Shown here: positions 27,683-35,918 of the stretch, in pieces | Layout: the number at the start of each line of letters is the position of its first letter | How positions within the stretch are numbered: the stretch's first letter is position 1 | Assembly: GCA_038325765.1 (NCBI GenBank) | Contig: JBBQJI010000036.1 | Coordinates: 13,989-77,988 of the forward strand | DNA length: 64,000 bases | Source: Xiheibacterium sp038325765 | GTDB taxonomy: Bacteria > Myxococcota_A > Polyangia > Nannocystales > Nannocystaceae | Direction: 5' to 3' | The notes under the pieces: generated by a model | Database searches by the model: none | The model's input: only the letters and a program-made list of their open reading frames with translations | What the model was told of the DNA's origin: nothing | Made by a program: the position numbers and the translations under genes

Positions 27683-28522
27683 ATGGGATCGCGCGCTCGC
27701 TCCTGGGTCCTCGTCGTGTCGCTCGTCGGCTGTGGGGCTCCGCCGCCCACTCCCGCCGCGCCTCCGGCCACCCCGCCACCGCGGTCGCCGTCGACCATCG
27801 TCGCGACCCAGGCCGCGCCGGGGCCGGTCGCGCCGACCCCCAAGCCGGTCGCAGTGACCCCCAAGCCGGTCGCGCCCGATCCGGCGCCGCCCCCACGCTT
27901 CACCCACGCCGATCTCGATCCCGACAACGACGCAGTGCCCGGTCCGCCCGCGCCGCTCGCCGACTGCGAGACGCGGCTGCGCGACGCGGGCGTGACGTTC
28001 AAGCCAGCGCGCATCGGCACCAGCCGCGAGGTGGACGGCGTGCCCCGGTGCGGCGCAAAGCAGGTGGTGCGCTTCCGTCGGGGGCCCGGCGCGATCCGTT
28101 ACAGCAGCGCGCCGTTGCTGACGTGCACGATGGCGCTCGCGCTCGCCGACTTCGAGCGCGTCGCGCAAGAAGAGGCCGAGCGCGCATTCGGTAGCCGCAT
28201 CGTCGGGATCGAGCACCTTGGCACCTTCAACTGCCGCGAGATGGCGCGCTACGATCTCGTCAGCGAGCACAGCTACGCCAACGGCTTCGACCTGCGGCGG
28301 TTCACGCTCGCCAACGGCGCGGTGGTCGACGTGCTCGAGCACTTTCGACCCAACGAAGCCGAGCCCACCGACGCGAAATCCCGGTTTCTGCGCGCGCTGG
28401 CCAACCGCCTGTTCGACGAGGCGGTGTTCTCGGTGGTGGTGACGCCCTTCTTCGACAGCGCGCACCGCAACCACCTCCACGTGGATCTGGCGCGCTACCG
28501 CGTGGACGGCTCGCGGCCCTGA
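27683..28522 (+). CDS. Extensin-like C-terminal domain lipoprotein (putative peptidoglycan peptidase)
   Basis: 279 residues from ATG 27683-27685. The signal MGSRARSWVLVVSLVGCG has lipobox LVGC; a Pro/Ala/Lys linker (PKPVAVTPKPVAPDPAPP) runs to about residue 75. The catalytic-type domain shows DCETRLRDAGVTF, NCREMARYDLVSEHSYANGF, DLRRFTLANGAVVDV and DSAHRNHLHVDLARY. The SEHSYANGFD and HLHVD motifs supply the His-Asp-His zinc ligands typical of the extensin-like_C group, related to LAS-type DD-peptidases. Location would be the periplasm or outer membrane. It starts 15 bp after the cassette end, so it may share that transcript, though its function looks unrelated. Confidence 0.78.
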   Translation: MGSRARSWVLVVSLVGCGAPPPTPAAPPATPPPRSPSTIVATQAAPGPVAPTPKPVAVTPKPVAPDPAPPPRFTHADLDPDNDAVPGPPAPLADCETRLRDAGVTFKPARIGTSREVDGVPRCGAKQVVRFRRGPGAIRYSSAPLLTCTMALALADFERVAQEEAERAFGSRIVGIEHLGTFNCREMARYDLVSEHSYANGFDLRRFTLANGAVVDVLEHFRPNEAEPTDAKSRFLRALANRLFDEAVFSVVVTPFFDSAHRNHLHVDLARYRVDGSRP

Positions 28523-28620
28523 GCTGGGCGCGCTCGAGCGGGACGGCATCCACCGCGTGGCGCGCGGTGCTGAACTCGCGCGACGATCCGACGATCGTGT
28601 GCTCGGACCCGACCCGGTCG

Positions 28621-28668
28621 ACGACGATCGTCGTGAACTTGACGCAGCGAGAGCGGACGCCCTAGATT
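28621..28668 (+). promoter_or_regulatory. Putative sigma-70-type promoter with adjacent palindrome
   Basis: A perfect 14-bp palindrome, acgacgatcgtcgt, lies at 28621-28634. Four bases later a -35-like ttgacg (28639-28644) and a -10-like tagatt (28663-28668) are separated by 18 bp, some 80 bp before the TRL-like gene at 28750. The palindrome is placed where a repressor or activator could bind. It is predicted by inspection only. Confidence 0.4.
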
Positions 28669-28749
28669 CCCGCCGCGAACGGTGCCCCGGTGCAACCTCG
28701 CGTAGCGAGTTTCATCGACGTACCGCCGCCACCACGGAGCATCAATCAC

Positions 28750-29091
28750 ATGCGCGTTCGCACCCTCTCCACCCTCATTTTCATCTCCCTCGTCGGCTCC
28801 GGCTGTGCCGGTGCTCTGGGCTACCAGCCGCCGGTCGGTGGCATCTACGCCGGCGCCAAGGGCATCAACCCCTCCACCCGCGTCGAACTCGAGGACACCG
28901 CCCGTCCCGGCCCCAAGACCGGCAAGGCCTGCGCGTCCGGCGTGCTCGGCGTCGCCTCGTGGGGCGACATGAGCCTCGACGGCGCCAAGAAGGCCGGCGG
29001 CATCAGCCGCGTCGACACGCTCGACTACAAGACCATGGACATCCTCGGCGTCGTCTACCAGCAGCACTGCACCATCATCACCGGCGAGTGA
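28750..29091 (+). CDS. TRL-like family lipoprotein
   Basis: 113 residues from ATG 28750-28752. Signal MRVRTLSTLIFISLVGSGC with lipobox GSGC. The mature protein shows the pattern of TRL-like proteins: GGIYAGAKGINPSTR near the N-terminus, then GKACASGVLGVASWGDMSL with a Cys, then a helix AKKAGGISRVDTLDYKT and DILGVVYQQHCTIITG. These small envelope lipoproteins were first noted near tRNA-Leu loci in Leptospira; their function is unknown. It is a single-gene unit with its own putative promoter upstream and a hairpin downstream. Confidence 0.72.
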   Translation: MRVRTLSTLIFISLVGSGCAGALGYQPPVGGIYAGAKGINPSTRVELEDTARPGPKTGKACASGVLGVASWGDMSLDGAKKAGGISRVDTLDYKTMDILGVVYQQHCTIITGE

Positions 29092-29106
29092 TGATCAGCG
29101 GGGCGC

Positions 29107-29131
29107 CCCGCGAGTCGATTCGGCTCGCGGG
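29107..29131. terminator. Bidirectional hairpin between convergent genes
   Basis: The arms cccgcgag (29107-29114) and ctcgcggg (29124-29131) pair perfectly over 8 bp around a 9-nt loop. The hairpin sits between the TRL-like gene (ends 29091) and the minus-strand gene ending at 29147. Confidence 0.6.
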
Positions 29132-29146
29132 CCCTGCCCCTTGCGA

Positions 29147-29746
29147 CTACCCCTTGCTGATGCGCGCCCGCAGGAACGGCTCGAGCTTGCCGCTCTCGAG
29201 CTTGCGCGAGTAACGACGCAGCCGCTTCGAGTGGCTCTTCGGGTCCCACTTCCGCAGGGCACGGAACAGCCGCTGCATGCCCTCTATACCCGCCGTCTCG
29301 GCCCCGAGATCGAACGACGCGACCTCGGTCCCCGCGTCGTGCATCCGCAGCAGGTAGTCGGCCTTGCCGCACTGATACGCCGCCCGCATGTATGACGAGT
29401 ACACGAAGCGGCGATCGGTCGCGGCATAGGCGACCACCGGCTGCGCCACCGGCAGCGACGGATCGGTCATCGCCTCGATCCAATCGATCGCGAAGTCGCG
29501 GGTGCGCACCCACTGCTTCGAGTCCGCCGTCGCCGGCGCGACGTCGAGGTACCACGCGCACGCAGCCATCGCCGCCTCGCGGTGCGCGGGCAGCGTCGCG
29601 GGATCGCTGAAGTCCCACTGCTCCGGCACGGCCGACGGCGCGGCCGGAGCCACGACCGCGCGCAGGTGCTTGCCCTGACCCGCGCCGCAGGCGGTCAGGG
29701 CCGCGGCGGCGCAGCACGACAGGAACGCGCGAGAGAAGCCGAGCAT
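29147..29746 (-). CDS. Lipoprotein of unknown function
   Basis: 199 residues from ATG 29744-29746; an in-frame ATG at 29759-29761 would add five residues. Signal MLGFSRAFLSCCAAAALTAC with lipobox LTAC. The mature part is mainly helical: AHREAAMAACAWYLDVAPAT, TRDFAIDWIEAMTDPSLPVA, YSSYMRAAYQCGKADYLLRM, GIEGMQRLFRALRKWDPKSH. It ends in a strongly basic segment with KRLRRYSRKLESGKLEPFLRAR. Two cysteines (AACAWY, YQCGKA) could pair. I do not recognise a family. It is divergent from the Rieske oxygenase, with 159 bp between them. Confidence 0.6.
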   Translation of the reverse strand: MLGFSRAFLSCCAAAALTACGAGQGKHLRAVVAPAAPSAVPEQWDFSDPATLPAHREAAMAACAWYLDVAPATADSKQWVRTRDFAIDWIEAMTDPSLPVAQPVVAYAATDRRFVYSSYMRAAYQCGKADYLLRMHDAGTEVASFDLGAETAGIEGMQRLFRALRKWDPKSHSKRLRRYSRKLESGKLEPFLRARISKG

Positions 29747-29905
29747 CGCCGCGCTCGGCATAGCCCAACGCGATCCGTGGCTCAAGTGGGTTCTTCGCGG
29801 CGCGAGTCCACCACATCACCGCCTGCGCGACATCGCGCGGCAAGGCCCAGGGCGCGTGGCAGATCCCCGCTCCCCCGAACTGCGCTACGGTGGGCGACTC
29901 TCCGG

Positions 29906-30904
29906 ATGGCCTCCCAACCTCGTCGGTACGACATCTCGCCCTACTACGAAGGCTGGTTCCAGCTCGCGTGGAGCCGCGATCTGAAGCGCGGCCAGCTGAG
30001 GAAGATTCGGCAGTTCGGCACCACCTTCGTGATGTTCCGCGGCGACGACGGCAAGGTCGGCGTCATCGACGACATCTGCCCCCACCTGGGCGCCCACTTC
30101 TCCGAGGGCGGCTGCGTGCGTGGCAACACGGTGCGCTGCCCGTACCACCACTGGTCGTTCGGCCGCGATGGTCAGTGCGTCGACATTCCGTACAGCAAGA
30201 AGATCCCGGCCAAGGCCAAGGTCGGCAGCTACGCCGTAGAGGAGCGCTACGGCATGATCTTCATGTACCGCAGCGCGTCGGGTGGCCCGCCCAAGCGGCC
30301 GCTGCCCACCATCGAGGGCTTCGATCCGGCGCAGTACTGCGAGCCCGAGCACTTCGACTTCTCGATCCGGATCCACGGCCAGGACATCATGGAGAACTCG
30401 GTCGACGGAGCCCACTTCTGGGCGGTCCACGGCCACACCATGCCGCGGTTCGAATTCACCGAAGATGCCGGCAGCCTCCGCGTGAACCAGCAGATGGCGG
30501 TCGAGCGGTTCGGCACCACGATCGACTTCCGGCTCGAGTTCCACCTCATCGAGCCCGGCTTCCACTACGTCCACTTCCCCAAGATCCCCGGCACCACCGC
30601 GATGGTGTTCTCGTCGATCGTCCCGATCGACGAGGTCTACACCAGCCACCGGATGACGTTCTGTATCAAGAAGACGACGGTGCCGGGCTGGTCCAACATC
30701 GTTCGCCGCTTCATCATCTGGCAGATGATGAAGACCTACCGCGAGGACCTGCGGATCTGGGAGAGCAAGGAGTACCACGCGCACCCGGTGCTCTGTGACG
30801 GCGACGGATCAATCATGAAGCTGCGGCGGTGGTTCGCCGGCTTCCTCGATCCGGTCGACGGCCCCAAGCTCGCGCGCCTGCCGGTCTCCTCCGGCCTCGC
30901 GTGA
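29906..30904 (+). CDS. Rieske non-haem iron oxygenase (KshA/DAF-36-like, possibly sterol-acting)
   Basis: 332 residues from ATG 29906-29908. The Rieske [2Fe-2S] ligands are CPHLGAHFSEGG (CxH) and RCPYHHWSFG (CxxH) near residues 60-85. The mononuclear iron site is in IMENSVDGAHFWAVHGH, where the two His are about five residues apart, with an Asn/Asp upstream. The C-terminal half has the helix-grip strands and no membrane anchor, although FIIWQMMKTYRED is amphipathic. The NSVDGAHFxxVH form matches 3-ketosteroid 9-alpha-hydroxylase and the DAF-36/Neverland cholesterol 7-desaturases. It would need a separate reductase, which I do not see here. A sterol substrate is an inference from the family and the probable host. 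Confidence 0.82.
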   Translation: MASQPRRYDISPYYEGWFQLAWSRDLKRGQLRKIRQFGTTFVMFRGDDGKVGVIDDICPHLGAHFSEGGCVRGNTVRCPYHHWSFGRDGQCVDIPYSKKIPAKAKVGSYAVEERYGMIFMYRSASGGPPKRPLPTIEGFDPAQYCEPEHFDFSIRIHGQDIMENSVDGAHFWAVHGHTMPRFEFTEDAGSLRVNQQMAVERFGTTIDFRLEFHLIEPGFHYVHFPKIPGTTAMVFSSIVPIDEVYTSHRMTFCIKKTTVPGWSNIVRRFIIWQMMKTYREDLRIWESKEYHAHPVLCDGDGSIMKLRRWFAGFLDPVDGPKLARLPVSSGLA

Positions 30905-30923
30905 GCCGGCGGAGCGGGACCTC

Positions 30924-31034
30924 ATGCGCATGCGCTTGCTCCGTCCCGCGATGGCCGCTCTGCTCGCGGTGGCAGCGTGTCATCCCGCGGTCGCGGAACC
31001 TGCGAGCCCGACCCTGGCCCCCGCCGACGCCTGA
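30924..31034 (+). pseudogene. Lipoprotein signal-peptide remnant
   Basis: A 36-residue reading frame with a good lipoprotein signal (MRMRLLRPAMAALLAVAAC) stops at TGA 31032-31034 soon after the lipobox. In another frame the next 140 bp still look coding (PEPPPTWEWAVSVLSELAEH, VDPSEAALARFVG). This suggests one lipoprotein gene broken by a frameshift and then joined to the truncated DJ-1-type gene that follows. Confidence 0.45.
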
Positions 31035-31188
31035 TCGACCGCGGACACCATCGAGCCACGCCCACCCCCGCACCAGCGCCGCCAGAGCCGCCGCCCACGT
31101 GGGAGTGGGCGGTCTCGGTGCTCTCCGAGCTCGCCGAGCACACCGATGTCGATCCCAGTGAGGCCGCGCTGGCCCGCTTCGTAGGTTC

Positions 31189-31656
31189 ATGCAGCGACTA
31201 CAGACCACCGCCGCGCCGACCGACATCGACGCGACGCGCCACGACGCCGTGTTCTTCGCCGGCGGCCACGGCACGATCTGGGACTTCCCCGGCGCCGCCG
31301 ATCTGGCTCGCATCGCGGGTGCCGTCTACGATCGCGGCGGGGTGGTCGCGGCGGGGTGCCACGGCCCCGCCGGTCTGCTCGGCGTGACGCTCGCCGACGG
31401 CGATCCGCTCGTCGCCGGTAAACGCGTCGCCGCGTTCACCAACGACGATGAGCGTGAAGTCGGCCTCGCGGAGGTGGTGCCGTTCCTGCTCGCCGACGCG
31501 TTGGAGGCCAAGGGCGCCACGCACGTGCCGGCGGCGAACTGGCAGCCGCAGGTCGTCGTGAGCGATCGCCTGGTGACCGGGCAGAACCCCGCCTCGGCGG
31601 GTGGTGTGGCGCGAAGTGTCGCCGAGTTGCTCGTCGGCTTGACGCCGCCGCGCTGA
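31189..31656 (+). pseudogene. N-terminally truncated DJ-1/PfpI (Hsp31-like) glutamine-amidotransferase-fold protein
   Basis: 155 residues from ATG 31189-31191. The frame opens inside a known fold: YDAVFFAGGHGT-like HDAVFFAGGHGTIWDFPG, then VVAAGCHGPAGLLG with the nucleophilic Cys, KRVAAFTNDDEREVGL, EVVPFLLADALEAKGATH and DRLVTGQNPASAGGVAR. Complete family members have about 70 more residues before this point, including the first strand and the catalytic Glu. No matching sequence lies upstream in any frame; lipoprotein-like sequence is there instead. The Cys is intact, but without the N-terminal strand and Glu the protein should not work as a deglycase/chaperone. It is probably a recombination scar. 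Confidence 0.65.
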
Positions 31657-31675
31657 ACGACGACCGTCGCCCGCG

Positions 31676-31921
31676 ATGCCGCGCACGATCCTCGGAGTCC
31701 TCGTGCTGTTCCTGGTCGGCTGCCCGCCACCACCGGAGACGCGCGTGGGCGACGGGCCCGCCGGCACACCGACGGATCCGGTCGAGGTCTGCCGCGACGC
31801 CGGTGAGGTGTGCCGGTACGACGGCTCGCAACTCGGCGTGTGCAACGTGGACGCGGCGCGCGTGGGGACGCCGGCGTGTGCGGGGCCGGGCAAGTGTTTT
31901 CGCTGCGTGCCGCAGCACTGA
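31676..31921 (+). CDS. Small Cys-rich lipoprotein
   Basis: 81 residues from ATG 31676-31678. Signal MPRTILGVLVLFLVGC with lipobox LVGC directly followed by a Pro run. The mature 65 residues carry six further cysteines (VCRDAGEVCRY, GVCNVD, PACAGPGKCFRC), enough for three disulfides, in a pattern like small secreted knottin-type domains. It starts 19 bp after the DJ-1 remnant. Function unknown. Confidence 0.5.
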   Translation: MPRTILGVLVLFLVGCPPPPETRVGDGPAGTPTDPVEVCRDAGEVCRYDGSQLGVCNVDAARVGTPACAGPGKCFRCVPQH

Positions 31922-32139
31922 GCATGGACGGGGCGCGTCGTTCGTCGGCCGCAGCACCAAGCACCAAGTACGCCTGCCCGTGCGTGGGCTGACGCGGGGA
32001 CCCGGGGCAGCGCCACACCGCCCGAGCCCGCCGCCGCCCTTCGACGTAGCACCCCTGGGATCGCGGCCAGGAGCCTGGGCCCGCGAGGCCAGCCCATTCG
32101 GGCTTCGGCACGCCCGTCACCCGTGCTACCCAACGTCGC

Positions 32140-33627
32140 GTGAACCCACCCGCGCACACGCTCGAGTCGATACAGACCTTCGAGGGCCGCTATCCTCGAC
32201 AGCTGTGGTGGTTGTTCTTCTCCGAGATGTGGGAGCGCTTCAGCTTCTACGGCATGCGCGGGGTGCTGACCTACTTCATGGTCCACCAGCTGTTCATGGA
32301 CGAGAAGACCGCGAACCTCCAGTACGGCGCGACCCAAGCGTTCGTCTACGCGTTCACCTTCGTGGGCGGCCTGTTCGCCGACAAGATCCTCGGTTTCCGC
32401 AAGTCGCTGTTCTGGGGCGGCTCGCTGATGGTGGTCGGCAGCCTGGTGCTCGCCACCGATCCCGAGGAGTTCTTCTTCCTGGGCATCGCGTTCAACATCG
32501 TCGGCACGGGGTTCTTCAAGCCGAACATCTCGACGATGGTCGGCGCGCTCTACAAGGACGGCGACGCGCGTCGCGACGCCGGTTTCTCGCTGTTCTACTC
32601 CGGCATCAACGTCGGTGCGCTGCTCGGCGGCTATATCTGTGTGTACGTCGGCAAGAACCACTCGTGGAACCTCTGCTTCGGGCTCACGGCGATCGTGATG
32701 ACGATCAGCGTGCTGACGTTCGCGCGCTCGCAGCGGCTGCTGGGACCGATCGGTCTGTCTCCGAAACACGGGACGGCCGGCCAGACCGAGGAGAAGCGGC
32801 TCCAGTGGGCGACCTACGCCGGCACGCTGCTCATCATCCCGGTGATCATGACCATGGTCTCGCGCACCGAGCTGACCGACTACTTCATGTACACCATCGG
32901 CCCCCTGACGCTGGTCTACATCGGATACGAGATGACCAAGTACTCGAGCACCGAGCGCAAGAAGCTCGCGGCTGCGCTGGTGTTCATCATCTTCTCGATC
33001 ATCTTCTGGGCGTTCTTCGAGCAGTCGGGCGGCTCACTGAGCCTGTTCGCCGCCAACAACCTCGACAACCGACTGCTGGGCATCCCGCTCGATCCCAACG
33101 GGGTCAACAACTCCGCCAACTCGCTTTTCGTCATCGTGTTCGCTCCGCTGGTGGGCCTGCTGTGGGTCGCAATGGCCCGGCGGAAGATCGAACCCAACAC
33201 CGTGGTCAAGTTCGGGCTCGGGTTCCTGTTCCTCGCCGGGGCCTTCTTCACGTTCGCCTCGACCCGGTACTTCGCGTCGCCCGAGGGCATCACCTCGCTC
33301 GACGTGTTCACGCTGGCCTACCTGGTCATCACTTTCGGTGAGCTGTGCCTGTCGCCGATCGGGCTGTCGATCATGACCAAGCTCTCGCCCAAGCCGCTGC
33401 AGGGCGTGATGATGGGCATGTGGTTCCTCGCCAGCGCGTACGGGCAGTACGCCGCTGGCCTGCTCGGCGCGGGCATGACCAGCCCCGCCACGAACGCGAC
33501 CGCGACCGACAAGCTGCTGTCGTACACGGCCGGCTATCAGCAGCTGGCGATCTACGCGTTGATCGCCGGCGTCGTGCTGATCGCGATCTCTCCGCTGGTC
33601 CGCAAGCTCATGGGCGCGGTGAAGTGA
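32140..33627 (+). CDS. POT-family proton-dependent oligopeptide transporter, second copy
   Basis: 495 residues from GTG 32140-32142. Family signatures: LWWLFFSEMWERFSFYGMRG (ExxERxxxY), TFVGGLFADKILGFRKSLFW, GTGFFKPNISTMVGALYK, DAGFSLFYSGINVGALLGGY, FWAFFEQSGGSLSLFAANN and GELCLSPIGLSIMTKLSPK. About 14 hydrophobic segments. It lacks the extended soluble loop of the first copy (15640-17322) and is closer in length to DtpA/YdgR. It imports short peptides with protons. A second POT gene in 17 kb, together with two prolyl aminopeptidases, fits a protein-degrading predator. Confidence 0.9.
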   Translation: MNPPAHTLESIQTFEGRYPRQLWWLFFSEMWERFSFYGMRGVLTYFMVHQLFMDEKTANLQYGATQAFVYAFTFVGGLFADKILGFRKSLFWGGSLMVVGSLVLATDPEEFFFLGIAFNIVGTGFFKPNISTMVGALYKDGDARRDAGFSLFYSGINVGALLGGYICVYVGKNHSWNLCFGLTAIVMTISVLTFARSQRLLGPIGLSPKHGTAGQTEEKRLQWATYAGTLLIIPVIMTMVSRTELTDYFMYTIGPLTLVYIGYEMTKYSSTERKKLAAALVFIIFSIIFWAFFEQSGGSLSLFAANNLDNRLLGIPLDPNGVNNSANSLFVIVFAPLVGLLWVAMARRKIEPNTVVKFGLGFLFLAGAFFTFASTRYFASPEGITSLDVFTLAYLVITFGELCLSPIGLSIMTKLSPKPLQGVMMGMWFLASAYGQYAAGLLGAGMTSPATNATATDKLLSYTAGYQQLAIYALIAGVVLIAISPLVRKLMGAVK

Positions 33628-33629
33628 CG

Positions 33630-33830
33630 TCAACGCTGACGTAGGGCCTGACGGACCGGATCGAGCGCGGCGAGCCGCCGCAGGGTGAGCCGCCCGTCGA
33701 GCGCCGGATAATCGCCGCGGAGCAGGCACACGCAGCGATCGCGCGGCAGCTCGGTGATGCGGACGTCGTCGGGTTGATCGTCGAACACGCCTACAACCAG
33801 ATCGCAGCGACCCGCGCCGATCTGGGCGTT
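33630..33830 (-). pseudogene. C-terminal fragment of a LysR-type regulator
   Basis: The minus-strand frame ending at 33630 reads RCDLVVGVFDDQPDDVRITE, then PRDRCVCLLRGDYPALDG and RLTLRRLAALDPVRQALRQR. This is the effector-domain block DLAIGxF...LFxDRFVCLVRRDHP of LysR-family proteins of the PcpR/NahR kind. About 60 residues are left. To the right (towards the gene's 5' end) the sequence changes abruptly into the repeated hairpin element at 33848-33924, so the DNA-binding domain and most of the effector domain are lost. The fragment cannot function. Confidence 0.55.
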
Positions 33831-33847
33831 GGCCCGCCCCCTCGGTC

Positions 33848-33924
33848 CTTCTGGGGGACCGGCCCGGTCCCCCTTCCACCGGGCAAAGCCCGGCGGAACC
33901 TCCCCCCTCCCGTTCGCTGTCGCT
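33848..33924 (-). terminator. Double hairpin, copy 2 of a repeated intergenic unit
   Basis: The arms gggggaccg (33853-33861) and cggtccccc (33865-33873) pair perfectly over 9 bp; a second hairpin ccgggc-aaa-gcccgg spans 33879-33893. The first hairpin and both flanks match the element at 14095-14143, with the second hairpin as an extra insertion. It follows the stop of the ABC-F gene on the minus strand, so it can serve as that gene's terminator. Confidence 0.7.
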
Positions 33925-33927
33925 CTC

Positions 33928-35841
33928 TCAGCCCTCGCGGCGCTCTTCGAGTTCCGTCCACCGCGCAGCAAGCCGCGCCGCTTCATGCCGCGCCGCCTGC
34001 AGCCGCCCCATGAACGCCGCTTGCTCGCCCTGGCTGCGCCCGTAGAACCCCTCGCTGCACATCTCCGCCTCGAGCGCGGCGAGCACCTGCTCGGCGGCGT
34101 CGACCTTGTCGAGCAATCCATCGAGCTCATGGCGTTCGGTGAAGCTGAGCCCGCGCCTCGCCGTTGCGACCGCCACGACCGCGGCCATAGGCGCCGCCGC
34201 GGCAGCCTTGCGCGCCGCCGCCTGCCGCGCAGCTTCGGCGAGATCCTGCGCCCGCCGATCGGACCAGTCCGACCACCCGCCCTGGTACTGCGTGACCTTG
34301 CCGTCCTCGAACGCGAGGATCGACGTCGCCACCCGATCGAGGAACCACCGATCGTGGGTGACCACCAACAAGGTACCGCGGTACTCGACCAGCGCCGACT
34401 CGAGGGCGCCGAGCGTCATGACGTCGAGATCGTTGGTCGGCTCGTCGAGCACGACCACGTTGGCGCCGTCCCGCAGCAGCCGCGCCAGGGCGACCCGCGC
34501 CCGCTCGCCGCCCGACAACGTCGACACCAGCTGGCGCTGATCCTGGGGGCTGAACAGGAAGCGCTCGAGGTAGCTGCGGGCCTCGAGCGACTCGCCGCCG
34601 ATCTCGATGGAACCGCGATCGCCGGCCACGTTCTCGAACACCGTCTGGTCCTCGCGCAGGCCGCTGCGCTCCTGATCGAGGTATGCGATGCGCGTGTTCT
34701 TGCCGTGGCGCACCACGCCCTCCGCCGGCGGCACCGCGGCGGTGAGCACCCGCAGCAGGCTGGTCTTGCCGCAGCCGTTGGTGCCGACCACCCCGATGCG
34801 TTCGCCTTCGGACAGCCGCAGGGTGAAGCCCTCGACCAGCCGGCGGCCGGGGACGTCGACGGCGATGCCCTCGGCCTCGATGATCATGTTGCCAGAGCGC
34901 GCGCTGTCCATCGCGATGGTCGCGGTGCGCTCGGTCTTGGGCGGCCCCTGGGCGATCGCGGACTGGGCCCGGTCGATGCGCGCCTTCTGCTTGGTGGTGC
35001 GCGCCTGCGGGCTGCGCCGCAGCCATTCGATCTCCGTGCGCAGGAAGTTGCGGCGGTTGGACTCCGCACGCTCGACGTGGGCCATGCGCTCGGCCTTGGC
35101 CTCGAGGTACTGACCCCAGCCACCCTCGTACGAGAACACCTCGCCGTCGTCGACCTCGAGCGTGCGCGTGACCACGCGGTCGAGCAGATAGCGGTCGTGG
35201 GTGATGAGAATCAGCGCCCCGCGGTGGCGCTCGATGAGCCACGCCTCGAGCCATTGTACCGCGTCGATGTCGAGGTGGTTGGTCGGCTCGTCGAGGATCG
35301 CCAGCTCGGGGGCGGCCACCAGGATCTGCGCCAGCGCGACGCGGCGGCGCTCACCGCCGCTCATCGGATCGGCCGACGCCTCGGGATCACGGATGCCGAC
35401 GTGATCGAGGATCGTCTCGGCCTCGTGGCGCATGTTCCAGCCGCCGAGCAGATCGACCTGCGCGGCCGCGTCGGCCTGGCGCTGCAGCAGGCTCGACAGA
35501 TCGCCCTCACCGCGCTCGAGCCGGGCCGACAGTTCCGTGTGGCGGGCAACGGCGGCTTGCCACGGCCCGAGGCCGGCGAGCACGATGTCGATCGCCCGGG
35601 CGCCGGGGGTCAGATCCGGCGACTGCGTCAGGTAGCCCATGCGCAAGTTGGTGCGCCGCACGACCTCACCGGCGTCGGGCGGCTCGATCCCGGCGAGGAT
35701 CTTGGCGAGCGTGCTCTTGCCCGAGCCGTTGCGTCCGACGAGGCCGACGCGCTCGCCTTCGGATACCGACAAGGTCGCGTCGCGCAACACATCGCGCGTG
35801 CCGTAGGTCCGTCGCAGACCCCTCGCACCGAGGATCGTCAC
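33928..35841 (-). CDS. uup: ABC-F family ATPase, Uup-like
   Basis: 637 residues from ATG 35839-35841. Two ABC cassettes with no membrane part. Cassette 1: Walker A GRNGSGKSTLAK, signature MSGGERRRVALAQ, Walker B LAILDEPTNHLDID. Cassette 2: Walker A GTNGCGKTSLLR, signature LSGGERARVALAR, Walker B VVVLDEPTNDLDV. The linker between them (RAESNRRNFLRTEIEWLRRS) is the P-site interaction motif region. After cassette 2 an Ala-rich stretch and a coiled-coil C-terminus (LDGLLDKVDAAEQVLAALEA) match Uup, which binds branched DNA and the ribosome. ABC-F proteins act on ribosomes in the cytoplasm. The gene stands alone, ending in a repeated hairpin. Confidence 0.88.
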   Translation of the reverse strand: MTILGARGLRRTYGTRDVLRDATLSVSEGERVGLVGRNGSGKSTLAKILAGIEPPDAGEVVRRTNLRMGYLTQSPDLTPGARAIDIVLAGLGPWQAAVARHTELSARLERGEGDLSSLLQRQADAAAQVDLLGGWNMRHEAETILDHVGIRDPEASADPMSGGERRRVALAQILVAAPELAILDEPTNHLDIDAVQWLEAWLIERHRGALILITHDRYLLDRVVTRTLEVDDGEVFSYEGGWGQYLEAKAERMAHVERAESNRRNFLRTEIEWLRRSPQARTTKQKARIDRAQSAIAQGPPKTERTATIAMDSARSGNMIIEAEGIAVDVPGRRLVEGFTLRLSEGERIGVVGTNGCGKTSLLRVLTAAVPPAEGVVRHGKNTRIAYLDQERSGLREDQTVFENVAGDRGSIEIGGESLEARSYLERFLFSPQDQRQLVSTLSGGERARVALARLLRDGANVVVLDEPTNDLDVMTLGALESALVEYRGTLLVVTHDRWFLDRVATSILAFEDGKVTQYQGGWSDWSDRRAQDLAEAARQAAARKAAAAAPMAAVVAVATARRGLSFTERHELDGLLDKVDAAEQVLAALEAEMCSEGFYGRSQGEQAAFMGRLQAARHEAARLAARWTELEERREG

Positions 35842-35918
35842 CGAGGATCAGCCGGGGCAGGAGTGGGACGGCGCGACATCGCGGCGGAGCTTCGCACAAC
35901 GCGAACGGCCACGCGAGG

